Both the position numbers and the translations under genes were made by a program. Shown one piece after another: positions 53,062-61,132 of a stretch of 63,038 bases of DNA. Origin of the DNA: Haloferax marisrubri. GTDB lineage: Archaea > Halobacteriota > Halobacteria > Halobacteriales > Haloferacaceae. Numbering within the stretch: the stretch's first letter is position 1; every line of letters begins with the position of its first letter. The notes under the pieces are model-generated. The model made no database searches. It was not told where the DNA came from and worked only from the letters and a program-made list of their open reading frames with translations. The stretch spans positions 214,396 to 277,433 of the forward strand of contig NZ_LOPW02000001.1 of the NCBI RefSeq assembly GCF_001469875.2, in the 5' to 3' direction.

Positions 53062-53826
53062 GTGACCGGTCCAACCATCGCCGTGCCACAGCGCGCGGCG
53101 TTCGACCTCGACCCGGCGCGAAACGAGGCAGACGTGCGCGCCCGCGCCGCCGACCTCCCCGAGGCGGTCGATATCGCGCTGTTCTCCGAGTACGCGCTCA
53201 CGGGGTTCGTCGCCGACAACCGCGCCTTCAGCGGCGCAATCTCGCGGGCGCGCGCGACCGACTTCCTCGCCTCGGTCGCCACGGAAAACGAGTTCGACGT
53301 GCTCGCGGGCTACCTCGAACGCGACGGCGAGGCGCTCTACAACGCGGCCGCCTACGTCCGACCCGACGGCTCGGCGACCGTCTACCGCAAGCGACATCTC
53401 TGGGGCGGGGAGTCCGAGGTCGTCACGCCGGGCGACGAACTCGTCGTCGCGGACACGCCCGCGGGACGGACGGGAATCCTCACCTGCTACGACCTGAACT
53501 TCGTCGGCGACAGCGCCGCGCTGACCGACGAGCGAATCGACGCCCTGTTCGTCGTCGGCGCGTGGCCCGCCGCCCACTCGACGAACTGGCGGCTGCTCTG
53601 TCGCGCCCGCGCCCTCGACGGGGTTCGGTGGCTCGTCGGCGCGAATCGGACGGGGAGCGGAACGGTCTCCGACTCCGCGGGCTCGGAGTACGCGGGTCGC
53701 TCGCTCGTCGTCAGGCCCGACGGCGTCGTCGCGGCGGCGCTGAACCGCGGCGAGCGCGACCTCGTCTGGACGCTCGACCGCGACCTGCTCGCCGAACAGC
53801 GCGCGTTCGTCGGCTCGGTCGAGTAG
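53062..53826 (+). CDS. Carbon-nitrogen hydrolase (nitrilase superfamily)
   Basis: This 254-residue protein starts at the GTG at 53062. The nitrilase triad is present: Glu43 (FSEYALTGF), Lys110 (YRKRHLW) and Cys142 (LTCYDLNF). It belongs to the amidase-like branch that includes omega-amidase and beta-ureidopropionase; the natural amide is unknown. It lies 64 bases upstream of the OYE gene in the same direction. Confidence 0.9.
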   Translation: MTGPTIAVPQRAAFDLDPARNEADVRARAADLPEAVDIALFSEYALTGFVADNRAFSGAISRARATDFLASVATENEFDVLAGYLERDGEALYNAAAYVRPDGSATVYRKRHLWGGESEVVTPGDELVVADTPAGRTGILTCYDLNFVGDSAALTDERIDALFVVGAWPAAHSTNWRLLCRARALDGVRWLVGANRTGSGTVSDSAGSEYAGRSLVVRPDGVVAAALNRGERDLVWTLDRDLLAEQRAFVGSVE

Positions 53827-53889
53827 CCGAAACCGGACTGCATCACCGGAACCGAGGGGGGTTTTTCCGACCCCGCCCAATCGGGGTCG

Positions 53890-54978
53890 ATGACGGACTC
53901 GCTCTTTACGCCGCTTTCGCTCCGCGACACCGAGGTTCGGAACCGAATCATGGTCTCGCCGATGTGCCAGTACTCCTCGACCGACGGGTTCGCCGAGGAC
54001 TGGCATCTGGTCCATCTCGGGAGCCGCGCCGTCGGCGGCGCGGGCATCGTGATGTCCGAGGCAACGGCCGTCTCCCCCGAGGGACGCATCTCGCCGAACG
54101 ACCTCGGTATCTGGTCGGACGACCACGTCGAGAAGCTCCGACAGATTACCTCGTTCGTCTCCTCGATGGGGAGCACGCCCGCCATCCAACTCGCCCACGC
54201 GGGCCGGAAGGCCAGCAAGTCCCGGCCGTGGGAGGGGAGCGAGCCGGTCGCGCCCGAAGACGGCGGGTGGACGACCGTCGCCCCGAGCGACGTGCCGTGG
54301 CCCTACGAGGGCGAGGCCCCGCCGCTCCGAAAGCTCTCGGCCGACGGAATCGAAGGCGTCGTCGACGACTTCCGCGCGGCGGCCGAGCGCGCCCTCGACG
54401 CAGGCTTCGAAATCGCCGAGGTCCACGCGGCCCACGGCTACCTCCTCCACGAGTTCCTCTCGCCGGTCACGAACCACCGCGACGACGAGTACGGCGGCTC
54501 GTTCGAGAACCGCACGCGACTCCTCCGCGAGGTCACGGAAGCCGTCCGCGAGGTCTGGCCCGACGACAAGCCCGTCTTCGTCCGCATCTCCGCGACCGAC
54601 TGGCTGGACGACCGCGAGTCGTGGGACATCGAGCAGTCGGTCCGCCTCGCGGCCGACCTCGACGACCTCGGTGTCGACCTCATCGACGTGAGCGCCGGCG
54701 GCATCCACCCCGACCAGCGGATTCCGAACACCGGCCCCGGCTATCAGGTCCCCTTCGCGGAAGTCATCCGCGAGGAGACCGACGCGATGGTCGGTGCGGT
54801 CGGCGGCATCCGAACCGCGCGCCACGCCGACGAGGTCGTCAGCAACGGGCGGGCCGACCTCGCCATCGTCGGGCGCGAGCACCTCCGCGACCCGTACTTC
54901 GCGCTCCACGCCGCCGAGGACCTCGACGCCGACGCGTCGTGGCCGCCGCAGTACCAGCGCGCCGTTCCGCGCCGGTAG
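53890..54978 (+). CDS. Old Yellow Enzyme-like NADH:flavin oxidoreductase (YqjM type)
   Basis: This 362-residue TIM-barrel FMN enzyme has the class III hallmark cysteine (near residue 26) in MVSPMCQYSS. It also has QLAHAGRKA and the substrate pair in EVHAAHGYLLHEFLSP, and near the end GAVGGIRTARHADEVV for FMN phosphate. OYE proteins reduce alpha,beta-unsaturated carbonyls. The arrangement with the nitrilase gene suggests, but does not show, a shared catabolic path. Confidence 0.93.
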   Translation: MTDSLFTPLSLRDTEVRNRIMVSPMCQYSSTDGFAEDWHLVHLGSRAVGGAGIVMSEATAVSPEGRISPNDLGIWSDDHVEKLRQITSFVSSMGSTPAIQLAHAGRKASKSRPWEGSEPVAPEDGGWTTVAPSDVPWPYEGEAPPLRKLSADGIEGVVDDFRAAAERALDAGFEIAEVHAAHGYLLHEFLSPVTNHRDDEYGGSFENRTRLLREVTEAVREVWPDDKPVFVRISATDWLDDRESWDIEQSVRLAADLDDLGVDLIDVSAGGIHPDQRIPNTGPGYQVPFAEVIREETDAMVGAVGGIRTARHADEVVSNGRADLAIVGREHLRDPYFALHAAEDLDADASWPPQYQRAVPRR

Positions 54979-55050
54979 GGGGCCGACCTCGACCCGCGCG
55001 GGTTCGCCACCCCTCGAACGCTTATCCCCGCGGCGGTCCAATCGTGGACC

Positions 55051-55863
55051 ATGAGCGACCGACGACGCGACGACGACATCCTCGACTTACTCGACGAACT
55101 CGGGGACACACTCGACGAACTCGGCGCGGAACTCCGCGAGGAGCGCGACCGAAACCGCGGCCGCGGCCGACGCGTCACCGGCGACGACCGCTTCCAGCCC
55201 CCGCGTCCGCCGACGTTCGGCGAGGCCCTGCGGTTCACCGAGTCGTACACCATCCCGACGGTCATCGCCGTCCTCGAAGCGACCATCGCCTCCCTCGAAC
55301 TCCTCCGCCGCCTCATGCGGCTTTCCGACCCCGGTCGCGCGATGGAAGACGCCAGAAGCGAGACGGAGTCCCGGATGCGGAACGTCCCGAAGAGCGCCGT
55401 CTCCGGCGTCGACCGCGCCCTCGACGAACTCAGAAACGCGCTCTCGGAGGCCGACTTACCCTCGAACCCCGAGGCTCGGGACGTGATGGACCGCGCCCGC
55501 TCTCTGGCCGACGAACTCGACGCGCGAATCACCGAGGCCGAGCGCGAGCGAACGACCCGAGAGCGTCGCTGGCGCGAGGACGAACGCACGTTCGAATCCG
55601 AGTGGCAACGGCGTGACGAGAGCGGGCGCTCCCCCGGCGAGAATCGGGGCTCCAGCAACGCCGAACCGGTCGGCACGGGACCGGTCCGAATCGACGTGAC
55701 CGAGGAGGGAACCGAGCCAGACGGCGGCGACGACGGGAGCGACGAACCGCAGGTCGACGTCGACGCCGAACTGGAGTCGATTAAGCGCGAAGTGAAAGGC
55801 GACGGCGAAGACGACGGAAGCGACGCGGACGCTGACGCGGGCGACGAACCGAGCGACTACTGA
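55051..55863 (+). CDS. Acidic haloarchaeal coiled-coil protein of unknown function
   Basis: This 270-residue protein has an N-terminal amphipathic helix (DILDLLDELGDTLDELGAEL), an Arg-rich RGRGRRV patch, a hydrophobic segment (YTIPTVIAVLEATIASLELLRRLMRL, about 65-90) and then a long helix and an acidic, disordered C-terminus (SDADADAGDEPSDY). It looks like a haloarchaeal orphan family, perhaps membrane-associated. It has no enzyme motif. Confidence 0.8.
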   Translation: MSDRRRDDDILDLLDELGDTLDELGAELREERDRNRGRGRRVTGDDRFQPPRPPTFGEALRFTESYTIPTVIAVLEATIASLELLRRLMRLSDPGRAMEDARSETESRMRNVPKSAVSGVDRALDELRNALSEADLPSNPEARDVMDRARSLADELDARITEAERERTTRERRWREDERTFESEWQRRDESGRSPGENRGSSNAEPVGTGPVRIDVTEEGTEPDGGDDGSDEPQVDVDAELESIKREVKGDGEDDGSDADADAGDEPSDY

Positions 55864-55893
55864 GCGGCGGTACACGCGGAGTTTTGCTTCGAC

Positions 55894-56361
55894 TCAGCGC
55901 GCCGGTCGCACGTCCACGCGGACCACGTCGCCGACCCACGCCGAAAGCGCGAGGAGCGCGACCCCCGCGCCGCCGGCCACGAGGACGGGCGTGAACTGCA
56001 CACCGTTGGCGAGGACCAACAGCGCGAACAGAAGGGAGATGATACCGACGAGCGCCAGCGCCGCCGCCGCGCCGAGTCGCCACCACGCGAGGCCGGTCGT
56101 CTTCGACTTCCCGCGGACGACACGGGAGACGCCCGCGGCGACGATGCCGAGGCCGACGAAATAGGCGGCGAAAAGCAGGTCGTACCACGCGCCCGCGGAG
56201 CCGACTGCGGCTTCGATGGCGTCGAAGCCGACGACGAGCAGGTAGGTCGGCAGTTGGAACGGTTGGAACTGAACGCCGTAGCCGAGGCCGTACAGCCCGG
56301 CCAGTACCGCCGTGGCGACCGCCGCGTCGCGCGCGAAGGAGACGCCGCTGGTGCGGTTCAT
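55894..56361 (-). CDS. Four-helix membrane protein, unknown
   Basis: This 155-residue protein has four helices (about 10-30, 45-70, 90-110 and 118-140) and a basic end (VDVRPAR). The sequence QFQPFQLPTYLLVVGFDAIE and a WYDLLFAAYFVGLGIVAAG stretch suggest a small conserved haloarchaeal membrane family. It is convergent with the acidic coiled-coil gene and downstream of the thiolase-DUF35 pair on the same strand (40-base gap), so it may belong to that operon. Confidence 0.75.
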   Translation of the reverse strand: MNRTSGVSFARDAAVATAVLAGLYGLGYGVQFQPFQLPTYLLVVGFDAIEAAVGSAGAWYDLLFAAYFVGLGIVAAGVSRVVRGKSKTTGLAWWRLGAAAALALVGIISLLFALLVLANGVQFTPVLVAGGAGVALLALSAWVGDVVRVDVRPAR

Positions 56362-56401
56362 ACGCGAGATAGAAGGTGTAGTTATATCAACACTCGCCCG
56401 C

Positions 56402-56779
56402 TCAGAGCGGTTCGAAGCGGTAGCCGTCCCACTCCTGACTCGCGGGCTCGCGGATGCCCGCGCCGGGTTCGCGGAGTTCCTCGCAGTAGACCGGGCGGAC
56501 CTCGTCGCCGATGTCGACCTCGTCCTCGCCGGTGACCTGCCCGATTGCGCGGACGGGCTCGCCGTCCACGTCGAACTCGACGATGGCGAGCGTGTTGGGC
56601 TGGCGGACGCCCGGCGGCGTCGCCGTGGAGGTGGTCCACGTCAGCACCGTCGCCGTGTAGTCGCTGAGGTCGACCGTGCCGACCGGCTCCTCGCCGTCGG
56701 GGCCGACCGGGTGGCCGGGGTAGGTGATGCTCCCGTCGGGGTAGCGGTACGCCTCCATCGCGGGTTGTTCGTCGGACAT
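56402..56779 (-). CDS. DUF35 OB-fold acyl-CoA-associated protein, no zinc ribbon
   Basis: The protein has 125 residues from the ATG at 56779. DUF35 proteins normally have an N-terminal rubredoxin-like zinc ribbon (two CxxC) and an OB fold, and bridge archaeal thiolase and HMG-CoA synthase. Here the ribbon position reads AYRYPDGSITYPGHPVG with no cysteine, while the OB part (LAIVEFDVDGEPVRAIGQVTG) is intact. The ATG shares one base with the thiolase stop (TAATG), so it is translationally coupled to that gene. Confidence 0.85.
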   Translation of the reverse strand: MSDEQPAMEAYRYPDGSITYPGHPVGPDGEEPVGTVDLSDYTATVLTWTTSTATPPGVRQPNTLAIVEFDVDGEPVRAIGQVTGEDEVDIGDEVRPVYCEELREPGAGIREPASQEWDGYRFEPL

Positions 56780-57930
56780 TATCGGGACTCCATGATGGTC
56801 GTGGTCACGCAGTTGCCGAAGCCGCCGACGTTGCACGCGAGGCCCACGTCGGCGTCGACCTGCCGCTTGCCTGCGTCACCGATGAGCTGTTTGTAAATCT
56901 CGTACACCTGCGCGACGCCCGAGGCCCCGAGGGGGTGGCCCTTCGACTTCAGGCCGCCGGACGTGTTGATGGGGAGGTCGCCGTCGCGGTCGGTGACGCC
57001 CTCCTCGACCGCCTTCCAGCCCTCGCCCTTCTCGAAGAAGCCGAGGTCCTCCGACTGGAGGAACTCGAGGATGGTGAACATGTCGTGGAGCTCGGCCACC
57101 TCGATGTCGTCGGGTTCGAGGTCGGCCATCTCGTAGGCGATTTCGGAGGAGTTGACGACGCCGCCCATCGTGGTCGGGTCGGCGCGCTCGTGGACGACGT
57201 GGGTGTCGGTCGCGCCGCCGATGCCGGAGATGACGGCGTAGTCGTCGGTGTACTCGCGGGCGACCGACTCGGGGCAGAAGACGAGCGCCGCCGAGCCGTC
57301 GGTGATGGGACAGAAGTCGTAGAGGCGAAGCGGGTCGGCGACGACCGGCGAGTCGAGGACGGTGTCGAGGTCGACCTCCTTGCGGAACTGGGCGTGAGGG
57401 TTGTCCACGCCGTTTTTGTGGTTCTTGACGGCGACCTTTCCGAGCGACTCCCGCGGGGCGTCGTAGGTGTCGAGGTAGAGCCGAGCGGTCAGCCCCGCGA
57501 AGGAGGGGAGCGTCACGCCGTGTTTGTACTCCACCGGGTGCGTCAGCGAGGCGATGACGTCCGTCGACTCGGCGGTCGAGCGGTGGGTCATCTTCTCGCC
57601 GCCGACGAGCATCGTCATGTCGGACGCGCCGGAAGCGACCGACTGCCACGCGGCGTAGACGCCCGCGCCGCCGGACGAGGAGGTCTGGTCGATTCGGGCG
57701 GTGTAGGCGGGCATCGCCGCGAGGTCGTGGGCGAGGGCGTTCGGGACGCCCGTCTGGCCCTCGAACTCGCCGCTCGCCATGTTCGAGACGTAGAGGTGCT
57801 CGATTTCGTCGGGCGAGACGTCGGCGTCCGCGAGCGCGGCCTGCCCCGCCTCCGCGAGCAGTTCGCGAATCCACGCGTCTCGCTGCCCGAACTGGGTCAT
57901 CGATGCACCGATAATCGCTACGCGGTCCAT
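56779..57930 (-). CDS. Thiolase-like acetyl-CoA acetyltransferase, Ser in place of catalytic Cys
   Basis: The protein has 383 residues from the ATG at 57930. The SCP2-like archaeal thiolase layout is clear: IIGASMTQFGQR at the start, AELHDMFT instead of NEAF, His332 (SKGHPLGASG) and Cys366 (LACNVGGFG). At the acyl-accepting position most thiolases have Cys before x-S-G; here DQTSSSGGAG places Ser84 there. The enzyme may be slow, use another acceptor, or be structural. It overlaps a DUF35 gene with no zinc ribbon. Confidence 0.9.
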   Translation of the reverse strand: MDRVAIIGASMTQFGQRDAWIRELLAEAGQAALADADVSPDEIEHLYVSNMASGEFEGQTGVPNALAHDLAAMPAYTARIDQTSSSGGAGVYAAWQSVASGASDMTMLVGGEKMTHRSTAESTDVIASLTHPVEYKHGVTLPSFAGLTARLYLDTYDAPRESLGKVAVKNHKNGVDNPHAQFRKEVDLDTVLDSPVVADPLRLYDFCPITDGSAALVFCPESVAREYTDDYAVISGIGGATDTHVVHERADPTTMGGVVNSSEIAYEMADLEPDDIEVAELHDMFTILEFLQSEDLGFFEKGEGWKAVEEGVTDRDGDLPINTSGGLKSKGHPLGASGVAQVYEIYKQLIGDAGKRQVDADVGLACNVGGFGNCVTTTIMESR

Positions 57931-58023
57931 ACGCGCACGTCGTCGCACCGCGATTTAAAACCGGGCAATCCCTCGCCGGCACGTCTCAAACCGTTTATCA
58001 GTCGGTCGCCCGAACGACCGGCC

Positions 58024-58437
58024 ATGGACGCCGAACGCCTCGCGCCGATGGTCGGAATCGTCGGCGCGCTGCTCCTCGCAATCGCCGTCGCGATTCCCGC
58101 CGTCACCATCGAGGGCGGGGACGGACAGGTGGCCGCCTACTACGCCGCGGGCCCGGTCGGCATCTCGTTCGTCGGGATGCTCGCGCTCCTCGAAACCATC
58201 GTCTTCCTCTCGGGCAGACAGGAGCGGACCGACCCGGCGACGGCCGCCGGACTCGCCTTTGTCCTCTCGCTTTCGATGCTCGGCATCGCCGCGCTGTGGT
58301 CGTTCTCCATCGACCCGACGCTCCTGTTCAGTTTCGACCAGCAGTACTCGTGGCTCACGTACCACCGCTGGTCCGTCGTGGCCGCCGCGTTCGTCACGTT
58401 CGTCGGCGGCGCGTGGTACGCCAGCGACGTGTTGTAA
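58024..58437 (+). CDS. Four-helix haloarchaeal membrane protein, unknown
   Basis: The protein has 137 residues from the ATG at 58024. Four helices (about 8-28, 45-63, 75-95 and 112-132) surround an extracytoplasmic loop with TIEGGDGQVAAYYAAGPVG. The opposite-strand frame is Arg-rich noise. It is divergent from the thiolase gene. No motif points to a function. Confidence 0.78.
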   Translation: MDAERLAPMVGIVGALLLAIAVAIPAVTIEGGDGQVAAYYAAGPVGISFVGMLALLETIVFLSGRQERTDPATAAGLAFVLSLSMLGIAALWSFSIDPTLLFSFDQQYSWLTYHRWSVVAAAFVTFVGGAWYASDVL

Positions 58438-58541
58438 GCCGGCGTCGGAGGGGCCGGTTCTGGCTCGTTTTCTCGCGCCGCGCTCCCGACCCCCGCGTCG
58501 AATCACCCCGACGGTGTCCCCCGATCTTCCCGCATCCGAGT

Positions 58542-58556
58542 CGAAAGGCCCTTAAC
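58542..58556 (+). promoter_or_regulatory. Promoter of the SRP RNA gene
   Basis: CGAAAGG followed by CTTAAC (58551-58556) resembles a BRE-TATA pair. About 26 bases downstream lies the GTGGAC that begins the predicted SRP RNA, so the promoter spacing supports the 5' end called below. Confidence 0.5.
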
Positions 58557-58576
58557 AGTCGGTGGACAATGAGGGA

Positions 58577-58888
58577 GTGGACTAGGTCGGGCAGTTAGGC
58601 CCTGCTCTCTACCCGCGAAATAGGTCTTTAGCGGGGACCGAACACGGGCGCGTCCGGTCAGACCGGCGCGGGCCCCGGAAGCCAACGTAGAAACCTCGTC
58701 CTTCGGGGACAGCGGCTCCGCGTACCCCTTCCGCAGGGAAGAGTTCGCGCGGTTCATCGGTGGTACCCCGCCAGGCGCGGAAGCGAGCAGCGGACCATCG
58801 GACGTGCGTCGCTCGAGGGATCGCGGGGTGGAGGAGGCAACCGGGATTCCCCACGTCGGAACGCCGGGCAACCTCGCTGTCCACCCAT
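58577..58888 (+). ncRNA. ffs: Signal recognition particle RNA (7S, archaeal)
   Basis: This is the only stretch over 300 bases without a protein gene (58438-59065), and it holds an archaeal 7S RNA of about 310 bases. The helix-8 core CCAGGCGCGGAAGCGAGCAG (58771-58790) shows the conserved GGAA tetraloop and asymmetric loop that bind SRP54. The 5' part has the Alu-domain loop GGGCAGTTAGGCCC (58589-58602). The 5' GTGGAC (58577-58582) pairs with GTCCAC (58879-58884), closing helix 1. Ends are approximate. The flanks 58438-58541 and 58889-59065 show no gene. Confidence 0.9.
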
Positions 58889-59065
58889 TCATACCTCATC
58901 GAAATCACTCGCAGACTGGCCGGTCTCTCGGCCGTTAACTCGACGATTCGACGCGTCCACTTCCTGTTTCGCCCGTCGTCACTTACCGCGTGAGCGACCG
59001 GTGACTGTCGGCACTCGGCGAATGTGAAATACCGCACAAAGGGGTCTGTTTCCCCGGAGAGACGG

Positions 59066-59341
59066 TTACTGCTTGTTCTCGGCTTCCGTCTCGGTCGCTT
59101 CGGCCTCAGCCTCGGCCTCGTCTTCTTCCTCGTCGTCGTCGCTCCCGCCCTCCTCTGCGCCCTTCTTCAGTTCGTCTTCGATCTCCTCGCGGCCGCGGCG
59201 GAACTCGCCCATCGCCTGGCCCGACGACCGGGCCAGTTGGGGGAGTTTGTTCGCGCCGAACAGGAGGACGATGATGAGCAGGACGATGAGCAGTTCTGGG
59301 CCGCCCGGGAGTCCGGGGAACAGCGGAATGGAATCCAGCAT
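59066..59341 (-). CDS. tatA: Twin-arginine translocase subunit TatA
   Basis: This 91-residue protein has an N-terminal helix (GGPELLIVLLIIVLLFGANKLPQLARS), the classic TatA hinge FGANKLPQLARSSGQAMGEFRRG, and a very acidic Asp/Glu tail typical of haloarchaea, where Tat carries most secretion. It probably works with TatC elsewhere. A TATA-like CTCTTATCTT (minus strand, 59365-59374) is 28 bases upstream. The ten-base direct repeat TTACGTTCGG is duplicated across the start codon (59341-59360). Confidence 0.94.
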   Translation of the reverse strand: MLDSIPLFPGLPGGPELLIVLLIIVLLFGANKLPQLARSSGQAMGEFRRGREEIEDELKKGAEEGGSDDDEEEDEAEAEAEATETEAENKQ

Positions 59342-59364
59342 TACGTTCGGTTACGTTCGGGGGG

Positions 59365-59374
59365 AAGATAAGAG
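59365..59374 (-). promoter_or_regulatory. TATA-like box of tatA
   Basis: On the minus strand this reads CTCTTATCTT, centred 28 bases before the ATG at 59341, consistent with a leaderless message. The intervening bases are a tandem ten-base repeat. Confidence 0.45.
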
Positions 59375-59499
59375 AGACGGTCCGGGATTGCGACCCGAAG
59401 TCGCCGCAGTCCGCGTGTTTCGGGACTCGTAGGCGTTCGCTCGGGACAACGCGGGCGAGCGTCGGAGCCGTGGCTCGACGGGAAGCGGTTCGGAGAAGA

Positions 59500-59570
59500 T
59501 GCACCGGCTGGGAATCGAACCCAGATAATTGGCTTGGAAGGCCAATGTCTTACCATTAGACCACCGGTGC
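59500..59570 (-). tRNA. tRNA-Gly (anticodon TCC)
   Basis: The minus strand folds as a cloverleaf. Acceptor GCACCGG pairs with CCGGTGC plus discriminator A, and the D arm is GGTCTAATGGTAAGAC. The anticodon stem TTGGC/GCCAA encloses loop CTTCCAA with anticodon TCC, reading GGA codons. The T arm is CTGGGTTCGATTCCCAG. The length is 71 bases without encoded CCA and I see no intron. Upstream of it (59571-59747) there is only repetitive GC-rich sequence. Confidence 0.95.
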
Positions 59571-59747
59571 TCATTTCATTCGCACCGTGCATCGACGGAC
59601 TCCGTCCGTCTCAACACCGGTGCTCGCTCGCTTCACTCGCTCGCACCGAGCCTCGGCCTCGCTTCGCTCGGCCGAGACACCGATGCGCGCGAACGTCGCG
59701 TCTATCCCTTCATTCTCGACGCCCCAATAAGGATGTTACCTTTTCGG

Positions 59748-61049
59748 TCAGGCGACGAGGGAGGTCGATTCGCCGCCCTCGGCGGGGTTGTCGGGGGCGC
59801 TCCCGAGGAACTCGAACTCGAACTCCGTCTCGGACTCGGTCTCCCCGTCGACGACGACCACCGTCACGTCCCGCTCGTCGGGGATGGCGACGCCTAACTC
59901 GCCGTCGGCGTCGGTTGTACCGGCGGTCTCGTCGTTTATCGTCACCGTCGCGTTCTCCACGGGCGTCCCGTTCCGCGTGACGACCACCGTCACGTTCTCG
60001 CCGGCGGAGACGTTCCCGTCGAAGCTCACGGTGAGGTTGCCCTCGGCGTCGGTTTCGGCGCGCTCGCCGTCGTCGGTCTCGTTTTCGCCGGCTTCGACCT
60101 CGGCGTTCGCGTCAGCCTCGGCCTCGGCTTCGGCTTCCGCCTCGGCCTTCTTCTCCGCGCCGACCTTCGTAATCGGCACGTCCGTTCCCGACTCGCTCAC
60201 GACGGGCTTGAGGATGTACTTCCCGCTGTTGCCGGCCTTGAACGCCGTGATGTCGAAGACGAAGTCCACGGACTCGCCGTTGCCGACTTCGAAGTCCGTG
60301 TTGAGCTGAAGCTTGTTACTGGGGAGCTTCACGTTGACCTGTTCGCCGGTCTTCAGCGTCCCGTTCACGTCGCTCACGTGCACGAAGACCTTCGTGTAGT
60401 TCCCTTCGGGAACGCCGTACTCGCCGACGAGGCTCGCGTTGTCGCCCTGCAGTTCGGTCAGGTCGACGGTCACGTTGTCGACCTCGTAGGCGACTCTCGA
60501 CTCGCCTTCGGCCACGTCGGTGTCGTTCACGTCGGCCGATTCGACGTCCGCGTCGGCATCGGCGTCGGCGTCGACCGACCCGTTGGTCGAGACGGACGTG
60601 TTCGTCGCGTTCGCCGTCGCGTTGGCGTCGAGTTCGACCTCGGCGCTCGCGTTCGCCTCCGCGTCGGTTTCGGTGTCGTTTTCGGACTCGTTTTCGGCGA
60701 CTTCGGCCTCGGATTCGGCCTCCGCGTCGGTTTCGGTGTCGTTTTCGGACTCGTTTTCGGCGACTTCGGCCTCGGCTTCGGCCTCCGCGTCGCCGCTCGC
60801 GCGGACGAGCGTCACGCGCTCGATGGTGACGTTGAGGTGTTCGAAGTCCGCGATGGCGTTCTGCTCGTCGCTCACGTAGAAGTTCACCGTCCCCGTCTGG
60901 GCGGCGTCGCCGCCGTCGGACGACGCGGTCGTCGTCGCGTCGGCGGTCCCGTCGGTCTGCGTCTCGGTCATCGTGCCGGCCCCGCCCGCACAGCCGGCCA
61001 GTACGACCATGAGTGCGAGCAGGACAGTCGCAAGTCCAGTACGTTTCAT
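59748..61049 (-). CDS. DUF4382-like lipoprotein with Ala/Glu repeats and a carboxy Ig-like domain
   Basis: This 433-residue protein has a signal peptide with lipobox LAGC (Cys19). A DUF4382 domain (about 50-80 and 180-290; VNFYVSDEQNAIADFEHLNVTIERV and VDLTELQGDNASLVGEYGVPEGNYTKVFVHVSD) is split by a long Glu/Ala/Asn/Asp-rich insertion. That insertion contains a nearly perfect 21-residue duplication. More EAEAEAEAEAD stretches precede a C-terminal Ig-like domain (about 345-410). Many N-x-S/T sites suggest heavy N-glycosylation. A TATA-like box (minus strand, 61075-61085) is 28 bases upstream. Confidence 0.88.
   Translation of the reverse strand: MKRTGLATVLLALMVVLAGCAGGAGTMTETQTDGTADATTTASSDGGDAAQTGTVNFYVSDEQNAIADFEHLNVTIERVTLVRASGDAEAEAEAEVAENESENDTETDAEAESEAEVAENESENDTETDAEANASAEVELDANATANATNTSVSTNGSVDADADADADVESADVNDTDVAEGESRVAYEVDNVTVDLTELQGDNASLVGEYGVPEGNYTKVFVHVSDVNGTLKTGEQVNVKLPSNKLQLNTDFEVGNGESVDFVFDITAFKAGNSGKYILKPVVSESGTDVPITKVGAEKKAEAEAEAEAEADANAEVEAGENETDDGERAETDAEGNLTVSFDGNVSAGENVTVVVTRNGTPVENATVTINDETAGTTDADGELGVAIPDERDVTVVVVDGETESETEFEFEFLGSAPDNPAEGGESTSLVA
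60655..60780 (-). repeat. Two tandem 63-bp units inside the lipoprotein gene
   Basis: The unit starts at 60655 and again at 60718, with a third partial start at 60781. The two full copies differ at one base, giving a Ser-to-Ala change in the protein (SEAEVAENES versus AEAEVAENES). The unit encodes 21 residues rich in Glu, Asp, Asn and Thr, and its length keeps the frame. Near identity implies recent duplication or ongoing slippage. Confidence 0.9.
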
Positions 61050-61132
61050 CGTAGCAGACCGTACTGGCCGAGAGAACTTTAGAAGGGTGTTCGTACGCCT
61101 CGGTTTTCACCGAATTTCGCCGAATTACGGTC

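Noticed and set aside
51156..55616. A 1486-codon open frame on the plus strand
   Set aside because: It is antisense to the PLD and HEAT genes and out of frame with the nitrilase and OYE genes. The translation is Arg/Pro/Gly-rich with no domain, the usual GC-driven shadow in this genome.
59500..59625. tRNA-Gly with an 11-bp direct repeat considered as an integrase attachment site
   Set aside because: The repeat copies the 5' end rather than the 3' end of the tRNA, is only 53 bases away, and no integrase or cargo lies between.
59571..59747. Short repeated CTCGCTCGC-type units considered as a CRISPR array
   Set aside because: No constant repeat of 24-37 bases with unique spacers, no leader and no cas genes nearby.
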